Origin: Frankiales bacterium | Lineage (GTDB): Bacteria; Actinomycetota; Actinomycetes; Mycobacteriales; SCTD01 | Assembly: GCA_025465135.1 (NCBI GenBank) | Contig: JAODNA010000112.1 | Location: forward strand, 1 to 37,209 | Length of the DNA: 37,209 nt | Direction: 5' to 3' | In this document: one piece after another, positions 19,301-24,900 of the stretch | How the letters are laid out: each line of letters opens with the position of its first letter | Numbering within the stretch: position 1 is the first letter of the stretch | Program-made: the position numbers and the translations under genes | Notes under the pieces: generated by a model | Databases searched by the model: none | Told to the model about the DNA's origin: nothing | What the model saw: only the letters and a program-made list of their open reading frames with translations

Positions 19301-21712
19301 GACACGATGCAGGGTGACGAGGGCAACGACCGGATGTACGGCGAGGGCGGCGACGACGTCGTCCACGGCAACCTCGCCAACGACTACATCGAGGGCAACC
19401 AGAACGACGACACCCCGGCGTACCAGGCAATCGCCGGCCAGTACGGCGACCTGCTCTTCGGCGACGAAGGTGAGGACGACATCACCGGCGGCAGCTCGCA
19501 GATCGCCACCGGCAGCGGCGCGAACGCCACGGGTCAGCCGGACTCCGGCGACACCATCTCCGGCGGTGCCGACGCCGACGTGATTGCCGGTGACAACGCC
19601 ATCCTGAGCAAGGTCCTCCCCGGCGCGACCAGCGCCGATGTCTCCAAGCGCAGCGGCATGAGCAACCAGCGCAACATCCAGCTGCTCGACCTGCGCACCA
19701 ACACCACCCTGACCGGCGGCAACGACCTCATCACCGGTGACGACGGCGTGGACGTCGTCTTCGGCCAGATCGGCGACGACCGGCTGAAGGGCAACGCCGG
19801 CGACGACTACGTCGAGGGCGGCCCCGGGATCGACTGGGTCGAAGGAAATGACGGCGACGACGATCTCGTCGGCGGAAGCTCCTTCGTCAACGGCGGGTCG
19901 GGTGACACGCGTTCCGGCCTGCCCGACGTGGGCGACAGGGTCTTCGGCGGATCGGGCAACGACCTGATGCTCGGCGACAACGCGATCATCACGCGCGTTG
20001 CGCCGTTCAACGACATCGTCTCCAACCGGCTCGTCGTCAAGCGGCACCTCGAGCTGCTCGATCTGAGCAACGGCGCAGGCGGGATCCTGACGGCGGCGCC
20101 CGACCGTTCCGGCGACGACCAGCTGTCGGGTGGCAGCGGCGTGGACGTCATCTTCGGGCAGGACGGCTCCGATCGGATCTCCGGTGGCAGCGAGGACGAC
20201 TACATGGAGGGCAACGGCGGCGCCGATCGCATGTGGGGAGACCGGCTGCTGACGGACGCGACAGTTGCGCCCGAGGTGCCGACCCTCATCGGCGCCTGGC
20301 CCGGAGCCGCCACCGCGGCACCCGATCTCGAGGGCGTGCAAGGCGCAGCCGGTCAGGACGACCAGCTGGGCGGCAGCTCGATCCAGAGCTTCCGCGACGC
20401 CGATGACCGGATCTTCGGGGACGGAGCCGCCGACTTCCAGCTCGGCGACAACGGCACGGTCACGCGTGTCCTGAACCCGGCCGGAACCGCTCTGACGTAC
20501 TTCACGACGTACAACCCCACCACGGTCGCCCGCATCCCGGTGCGCTTCTGCACCAAGAACACGACGACCACTGTCACGACCTGTGAGGTGGCGGGAGCCT
20601 CCGGAGCCGACTACATGGAAGGCAATGCCGGCGACGACTACATGTTCGGTCAGGACGGCAACGACCTGATGCTCGGAGGCACCGAGAACGACGACATGTA
20701 CGGCGAGCTCGGCGACGACCAGATGTTCGGTGAGGACGGTGAGGACGCCATGATCGGCGACCGCGGCTGGATCACCGACACCAAGGTCAGCAGCGCGAGC
20801 GCACAGGTCAAGGTGACGACCAACGGACCGGCGTTCTTCGACTACACCGGCCTGCGCATCGGCCAGCTCGACCGTCGGGTGGCCATGGACAAGGACGTCG
20901 GCAACGTCGCCCTCGTGCACCCTGGCTACAGCGAAGGCGGCAACGACCAGATGCGCGGCGGTCGCGGCCACGACTCGATGCACGGCGAGCAGGGTGACGA
21001 CCTCATGAACGGCGACTCCGGCGGCGACTGGCTCTTCGGCGACGACGGCGGCGACGTGATGTGGGGCGGCAAGGGGTCGGACAACCCGGCTACACCCAAT
21101 GCCCGCAACGAGTCCACGGGCCCGAACGCGGCGGTCGGCATCCCGACCGACAACCTCGTCGACTACCTGTTCGGTGGCTACGGCGGCAGTGAGACCTCCG
21201 TCGGTGCCGAGTTCACCGGTGGCTCGGACATCCTCGACTGGCGTCCGCGCCCGAACGTCGACCCGGTGATCTGGTTCACGATGACGAACACGGGCAATGG
21301 CCTCGGCCAGGACGCCGACACCACCGACAACCAGCACCACCAGGGCATCGACTGGGTCTACGGCGGGTTCGACCGGGACGTCCTCCAGGGCGACGTCGGG
21401 AAGAACGGCCCGGACTTCGGCGACCGGCTCATGGACTGGGACGGCAACTTCAACCTGTTCTCCCGGTGCAACTCGAGCTACGGCGACGACGGGGACATCC
21501 GGCAGCACAGCCCGGCCGCGCAGACCTTCCTGCAGACCTTGGCCTACGGCTCCGGTGCCGGACCGCTCCTGAGTGAGATGGCCGATCCCAACCGGGTCCC
21601 GACCGGGGCGCACGAGCTCGCGTTCGTCTACCCGGGCGACAAGGGCAACAACGGCAAGCCGTACCCGACCTCGCCTGGTCACTTCGACACCAACGCGTGC
21701 GCTCTCCCGTGA
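10349..21712 (+). CDS. Giant exported RTX/hemolysin-type calcium-binding protein (3787 aa)
   Basis: ATG with upstream GGGGGGA; N-terminal signal MSHTLRLNRRRIIGGLFLAAAVAIVANSTSSSAA (Tat-like RRR); long beta/helical N-terminal half with Cys pairs; two EF-hand-like loops; dozens of GGxGxDxxx repeats over about 1400 residues. Confidence 0.93.
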   Translation: MSHTLRLNRRRIIGGLFLAAAVAIVANSTSSSAADPTATAIENGLQSLATATQGLATPPSVDTPDHLSFLGQQIPLTGLSPLSGGGLSLGSLLHQALDATGTDLDSPGALATALNNRHAAFGGVDVTLGCGDGTAVCGHAVTITPTAAGATAYDLTLPFSATRNVDVPLSLPTDAADLNGPASSGGEVRVALTMSSTFTIHYDTTNADLTQRFTLTTPPTLHFSVAASTPTALSFPVDLGFTKVTVSRAASPTPIASLTLDVAFASPHAGGTAQAGKITEYDLQNTALTDYVTVTRGGSVNASIGLDTDLTAANPDATVGVTDTDLSNGFQPQFNGGTGAGASLATAISSLSLSDFTNISPSQVLSGLGQMAASVQALQTAANVHLPLLQNGLADTLKLVDDLVAALAQQTVICGNVDGNPPSGTLFGLAAGTPVFCQATTTDVVNAGSVTWSAVGSTATAVSHTSGAAADNTIGTAPTVRAQFTTNSTNVPPVIIASYTTGSPAVNKGVSQPVPTAQDLLNLVIHNGHFQDPSIPVPGHLPTGVTYDAATHALKFHLLKTLATGVSHNGSIDFGDRFKSATGLFSLSSALDSGGHPTSTVSVNASNAVLDLTFGVILTKDLTDISTHSTPPNFLDRFFVQVGALPALSIDDATVSVATHLTGRIGFLDVTADPPASGTNFSLQRNDPAEPIIKLDVIGHPTDEPLGISVTGGGTIPDSLPIAMLLSHITNHVAITPNIHLSGGIAAKASVGGSELASGGVTFDWPIASMSDLTSATGLVVTPDADFTTGLKKFWDMAQNDPAALLPIILNALSDLANQAATAPGDSGSVLDTQLPLVSTTPRQLLKQFTRLKDAIDELKGGAPAATIACTDVTTPATAAENAAAGDLVRCAATSHGAATTVQWRAFAGTTLISGTTVNDTDALSVSSAPDSSAAHGFTFAVPSGVTGLANLANPGGFRIHVDFDDADGHHTADSPALSSPPTLQALVDALTSKLGLPAGTLTASIASIKKPGEATGTSTLKLGLSYNLCTAGNTHLPACPSGGPGNTIPAISLPLSVDLGPLGGSGNHPIASTTGAVTVEVNGHAQLDLGFPLDFATGVLPTPEVLGTTGATVQAAVDGTAGVQASLGPLSLQLGTTAPNKDGVAGGGTGTIKLGGKVTIGRASAVADQAYTLSDFVSNIHASFGNTDAADGGIHGGQDCGTVDADYTDDGTSGGDPTPPTNLATGAPVVCANVSLGLNNTFLGDVGLAWSGFGSTPTVYYPSNLLSTIESAIFNPDFLLKALPALLTQLQATLSNANGDVKLPVIGDALDAGANIVGQLNDNLVTPVTAGLSAALGAIPDPKAIHDQVQAFMFSKLGPGGANLLLDTDGSGTVDASDVAFNLTCTSPAPANCNGDSTAADLVYITDAVFDFQIGQGIGTNAAGDPSTCKGDTPADTCATPANVPFNIGLDGLPLRIEGALAPHVGWKMRLNFGLSRSDGPYLVTNHKTGSTPTDDLSIGAGVALGDPAAGVCSTGDAQYLNSTVAEFAKYDTTRCLKGTLGFLEVTVRDADGSDAGKHKKTGIDLTAGLRVTSSAGDNGKLTLSNITSIGADFHVKASADANLFVRAGVSGAGAGFPSIAGTFHASFAFGGASGGPLNAANRTMPTLEFDNLYLDVGQLLQKYLKPIVQQVQSVTSPLKPIIDVLQAPIPVVSQLAALVGEPPVTLINLAESASGSDLSVIKSIIDMIQFINNFNFSGQSGLIALGNDAANGGGGSFGLNTAKVDSPQAGTAAGSVVTNPVSSSITGAVAGATNAAPDPVKPGDTRKTTFGVPGLDIPWFNDPSQIFKLLMGQDITLIDYQFGGLHAEAGFQYTFGPFLVGPVPVSIVIGGSVQINGHLGIGYDTTGLREVLDGGGPDKLLDGLFFDTYDSSGHEAPVVQLIGTVTAGAEVDLVVVKAGIEAGLQLTVNFFFDDPTPDGKMSLHDIGSKLDNPICLFKVTGSLDAFLKAFVEIDLFFYSDRFEFTILQLHLLDFSAACSPPKPEPATLVGSTLELNIGPHADRRHYHFDAAKWGDANDSQNKEEVVVRSLPPGNPHQVSVSLFGYYEEYGDSATNTIHAISADGGIGNDKITMQAGSRDTGTITVDSVTRDCTAAKPCNDVPFTLPATVNGGGGDDVIVGGDAADTLNGDGGATPDPAGSDKISGGAGNDTITGGPGGTDNLSGDTGSDHIYGGTLSPGFISGSGPVVIEGGPGADFLYGSNAADNIDGGPGLDPNAIDPLHKPSTFATTQPTAVDGGDVIVGSKGNDSLNGGPGDDIISGDEDLSLDTGCVANGAAPDNSDAANHVTSNDDIIDAGTGNDHVWGGSGSDIVKGGTGSNFICGNAGDDTLEGNPASGSTADHSTIVGGPDQDILSSGPGDSLLIGGSGNDTTTPGAGNDIVIGGLGRDTVSGGLGNDILLGDDGTVGGDDPATLAALSPAALETKISGLQAESLLVRASHVAGSTGSDTGAVLSCTTAYDQLNTTSGNSDCISGSGGGDVVYAGPGADTVSGDDGADYLDGGSGPDTVRGAQMDDYIYGQAGDDSLFGDSGADHIYGGPDQDTIHGGSEADYIEGNGSSDTINGDSGNDNILGGSGSAAAEDKNVGSLGDTILGGEGDDVIVGDNGTINESTRAVVIFDNNDAAVLDEYGNDAIFGNEGSDRLYGGGGVDTVHGNELDDYIEGNSGADNLFGDDGNDRIIGGSSQDAATANDTGDTVHGGLLDDVIIGDNGTISPIGVTTMAVSPSNTFGDDHLYGDQGFDQVYGQLGDDTIYGDTGADYLIGDLGSITVGTAPALWPGNSPHNEVTLISPEEGGIDTMYGGGADDHMYGGAKDDVMQGNSGNDYMEGNNGRDSMYGLNDGTAGDISAAADFLAASGAEGDQDDMLGGSSNVNPEANKQDVGETVMQGNLGADVMIGDNGTITRTVATPTTWATDQITGGIARTVTLFYADRADCSTGVCGGDTMQGDEGNDRMYGEGGDDVVHGNLANDYIEGNQNDDTPAYQAIAGQYGDLLFGDEGEDDITGGSSQIATGSGANATGQPDSGDTISGGADADVIAGDNAILSKVLPGATSADVSKRSGMSNQRNIQLLDLRTNTTLTGGNDLITGDDGVDVVFGQIGDDRLKGNAGDDYVEGGPGIDWVEGNDGDDDLVGGSSFVNGGSGDTRSGLPDVGDRVFGGSGNDLMLGDNAIITRVAPFNDIVSNRLVVKRHLELLDLSNGAGGILTAAPDRSGDDQLSGGSGVDVIFGQDGSDRISGGSEDDYMEGNGGADRMWGDRLLTDATVAPEVPTLIGAWPGAATAAPDLEGVQGAAGQDDQLGGSSIQSFRDADDRIFGDGAADFQLGDNGTVTRVLNPAGTALTYFTTYNPTTVARIPVRFCTKNTTTTVTTCEVAGASGADYMEGNAGDDYMFGQDGNDLMLGGTENDDMYGELGDDQMFGEDGEDAMIGDRGWITDTKVSSASAQVKVTTNGPAFFDYTGLRIGQLDRRVAMDKDVGNVALVHPGYSEGGNDQMRGGRGHDSMHGEQGDDLMNGDSGGDWLFGDDGGDVMWGGKGSDNPATPNARNESTGPNAAVGIPTDNLVDYLFGGYGGSETSVGAEFTGGSDILDWRPRPNVDPVIWFTMTNTGNGLGQDADTTDNQHHQGIDWVYGGFDRDVLQGDVGKNGPDFGDRLMDWDGNFNLFSRCNSSYGDDGDIRQHSPAAQTFLQTLAYGSGAGPLLSEMADPNRVPTGAHELAFVYPGDKGNNGKPYPTSPGHFDTNACALP
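11588..14044 (+). repeat. Three degenerate Cys-flanked modules in the N-terminal half of the giant protein
   Basis: Cys pairs at codons 11588/11657 (CGNVDG...GTPVFC), 12956/13019 (CTDVTT...AGDLVRC) and 13949/14042 (CGTVDA...GAPVVC), each preceded by a helical stretch with LPL/LPV. Confidence 0.5.
14450..14485 (+). other. EF-hand/dockerin-like calcium-binding loop
   Basis: DTDGSGTVDASD, spacing consistent with a 12-residue EF loop (D1, D3, S5, G6, D9, D12). Confidence 0.65.
16214..16249 (+). other. Second EF-hand-like loop
   Basis: DPTPDGKMSLHD (D1, T3, D5, G6, S9, D12). Confidence 0.45.
16802..21084 (+). repeat. RTX nonapeptide repeat region with higher-order superrepeat
   Basis: NGGGGDDVIVGGDAADTLNGDGG ... 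FGDDGGDVMWGGKGSDN; recurring blocks of GNDxxxGxxGxDxxxGxxxDDYxEGN...GGSS...GDxxxGGxxxDVxxGDNxxI. Confidence 0.9.
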
Positions 21713-21846
21713 CCCGCTTCGAGCGGCGTCGCAAGCGGCTGGGACTCGTCGTCATCATTGCGGTGATCGCGGTCATCGCCGCGCTGACCGCGGCCGGTGC
21801 CCTCAGCACCGGCACGTCGACCGGGGCAGCCGTGTCCACGAGGTGA
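21709..21846 (+). CDS. 45-aa single-pass membrane microprotein overlapping the RTX gene stop
   Basis: GTG at 21709 overlaps the RTX TGA (GTGA); VTRFERRRKRLGLVVIIAVIAVIAALTAAGALSTGTSTGAAVSTR: basic N-terminus, one TM segment. Absent from the supplied track (GTG start, short). Confidence 0.6.
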   Translation: MTRFERRRKRLGLVVIIAVIAVIAALTAAGALSTGTSTGAAVSTR

Positions 21847-21850
21847 CCGG

Positions 21851-21890
21851 CCTGCCGGCCTGTGGATAACCCACGTCACGGGCCGGCAGG
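21851..21890. terminator. Perfect 10-bp inverted repeat with 20-nt loop, candidate terminator/attenuator
   Basis: CCTGCCGGCC (21851-21860) and GGCCGGCAGG (21881-21890), just after the microprotein stop and 44 bp before the FtsK-like start. Confidence 0.55.
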
Positions 21891-21933
21891 CGCTTGGTAG
21901 AACCGTGCTCGGGACAGCGAGGACGGAGACCGC

Positions 21934-24900
21934 ATGGAGCTGGGACTCGGCGTCCTCGACGTCGGTACGGGTGCCCGCGCCGAGGTCGTCGTGCGGGCCG
22001 TCGACGGCACCACGCTGGCGGAGGTCACGGACGAGCTGCGTGCGACCGTGCTCCCGGTCGGTGTCGGTGGCGCGCTGTCGGTGGGCGGTGTCCCTCTCGA
22101 GGGTGGCGCGCTGCTCGGTCAGCCGCCCCTGGTGCAGGGGGCGCAGGTCGAGGTCGGCGCGCCCTGCCCCCCGCCCGCGGTGGACGGGCTGCCAGAGCTG
22201 CGGGTGGTGGGCGGACCCCACGCCGGTGGCGTCCACCTGCTCGCCCCCGGCGCGGTCGTCATCGGCCGACTCGGCGACGTCCGGCTGGACGACGACGGCG
22301 TCAGCCGAGAGCACTGCCGGCTGACGCTGACGCACGGGGGTGCGACCGTCGACGACCTCGACTCGACCAACGGCACGTGGGTCGACGGCGCACGCGTCGA
22401 CCGCACCACGACCCTTGCGTACGGCGGCCTGCTGCGCATCGGCGACTCGACCCTTCAGCTCCTCCCCCTGAGCGAGGCAGTCGCACCGGTGGCACCGGCC
22501 GGGGACGGCCGGCTGGCGTTCAACCGACCGCCACGGCTGCGCCCGCCGCGGCCCGTCGTGCAGGTCGTCGTACCCGCCCCGCCTACCGATCGCGACCGCA
22601 GTCCGATCCCCGTGCTCGCCGTCGTCGCGCCGATCGTGCTGGGTGTCGTCATGTGGCGGGTGCTGGGCAACGCGACCTTCCTGCTCTTCACCCTGCTGTC
22701 ACCGGTGATGGTCATCGGCAACGTCGTGACCGACCGCCGGGCCGGCAAGAAGCAGACGCGTCGGCAGCGTGGGATCTGGCAGGCCCAGCGAGAGGTCGCC
22801 GAGCGCACGCTGGCCGAGGCTGTCCGCAGCGACGAGCTGCACCGCAGGAGCGCGGTCCCCGACGCGCCGACCGTCCTGCTCCACGCACGTGGTCCGCGGC
22901 CGCGGCTCTGGGAGCGCCGGCGCGGCGACGACGACCTGCTGCACCTTCGACTCGGCCTCGCCGACCAGCCGGCGCGCGTCGAGGCCGAGGGCGACATCAC
23001 GGAGGCCATGACGCTGGCCCGATCTGTGCCGGTCGTCGTGCCGCTGCGGACGGCGGGCGTCCTGGGTGTGGCCGGCCCGCGAGCCAGGACTCTGGCCATC
23101 GGCCGATGGCTCGTGGCGCAGACCGCGGTGCTGCAGAGCCCTCGCGACGTGCAGGTCGTGATCGTCGCCGACCCGGGCGCGGCAGCCGCGTGGGAGTGGG
23201 CGGCGCGGTTGCCGCACTGCGTGCCCGACGGCGGCCAGGACTGCCGGGCCACGCTCGGCCTGACCTCCGCCCACGCGGCCGCCAGGATCAGCGAGCTGGC
23301 CGCGCTGATCGAGACCCGGCGGGCCGAGCAGGTGGGCGCCGGTCCACGGGCGCGCAGCGACGACCGGCCGGTGCTGCTCGTCGTGGACGGCGCGCGTGCG
23401 CTGCGCGCCGTCCCCGGTCTCGCCGCGGTTCTCGCGGAGGGCCCCGCCGTCGGCGTCTACACCCTCGCCCTCGAGCAGGACGCGCGACTGCTGCCCGAGG
23501 AGTGCGGCGCGACCGCAGTCGTGACCGGTTCGGCCGGCACCCGACTCGACGTCCGCCAAAGAGATCAGCCGGACCTGCCCGGGGTCGTCGCGGACGCGGT
23601 GCCGCCGTCGTACGCAGAGGCGGTGGCCCGTGCCCTCGCGCCGCTGCGCGACGACAGCCGTGACCGTGGTGGCGCGGAGGGGCTGCCCTGCACGGTGCGC
23701 TGGACGGAGGTGAGCGGGCTGCCGCTCGAGGGCGGCGAGGCCGACGTGGCGGGGGTGCTGGCGCGATGGGCCGCCCCCGGGCGCACGACCACCGCGCTGC
23801 TCGGCCGCGGCCCGGACGGACCGTTTGCCGTCGACATCGCACGCCACGGCCCGCACGCGCTGATCGCGGGTACGACGGGGGCGGGCAAGAGCGAGCTGCT
23901 TCAGACGCTCATCGCGTCACTCGCGGCGGGCAACCGACCCGATGAGCTCAACCTGCTGCTCGTCGACTTCAAGGGCGGCGCCGCGTTCGGCCCGTGTGCA
24001 CGGCTCCCCCACACCGTCGGCATGGTGACGGACCTCGACGGCGCGCTGGTCGAGCGCGCGCTCGCGTCGCTGACCGCCGAGCTGCGGCGGCGCGAGACGC
24101 TGCTGGCGGCCGCGGGCGCCAAGGACCTCGAGGACTACCGACGCCGCGGGCCGGCCCCCCTTCCCCGTCTGGTCATCGTCGTCGACGAGTTCGCGACACT
24201 GGCCGAGGAGCTGCCGGAGTTCGTCGGTGGCCTGGTCGGGATCGCGCAGCGTGGCCGGTCCCTCGGCGTCCACCTCGTGCTCGCCACCCAGCGGCCCGAA
24301 GGTGTCGTGTCCGCAGACATCCGCGCCAACACCAACCTGCGGCTGTGCCTCGCCGTGACCCGCGAGTCGGAGTCGCGCGACGTCATCGACGCGCCCGTCG
24401 CCGCCACCATCAGCCGGCTGACCCCCGGCCGGGCCTACGCCCGCACCGGCCACGCCGACCTCACACCGTTCCAAGCGGCCCGCGTCGGGGGCCGACGGCC
24501 GGCGCTCGTCGCTCCCGACGAGGTTGCCTCGGTGTCGTTGTGCCCCGTGCCCGAGCTCGGAGACCCGGTCCCGCGCGGCGGCTCCGCCGAAGGCCGGGAC
24601 GAGGTGACCGACCTGTCCTTGCTCGTCGACGCGTGCCTGTCCGCGGCCGACCGCCTCGGCATTGCGCCGCCGCGCTCGCCCTGGCTGCCGCCGCTCCCCG
24701 AGCGGCTGACGCTGTCCGCGGTGCCCGCAGCGAACGACCCGCTCGCCGGGACTGCGGGTCGGGTCGCGCCGCTCCCGTTCGGTCTCTGCGACGTCCCGGA
24801 GTCGCAGGCGCGCCGGCCACTCGCTCTCGACCTCGACACGGCAACCCACCTGATGGTCCTCGGCTCGCCGCGCTCGGGGCGCACCACGGCGCTGCGCACT

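Noticed and set aside
16802-21084. CRISPR-like or satellite DNA repeat array
   Set aside because: Repeats are 27-nt codon-phased with protein-level conservation (GGxGxDxxx), not identical repeats with unique spacers.
19040-21682. 880-aa antisense ORF over the RTX repeats
   Set aside because: Same artefact: reverse of repetitive GGC-GAC codons yields long open frames.
21861-21869. Origin of replication
   Set aside because: Only one exact DnaA box, no cluster, no AT-rich region and no dnaA/dnaN/parAB genes nearby.
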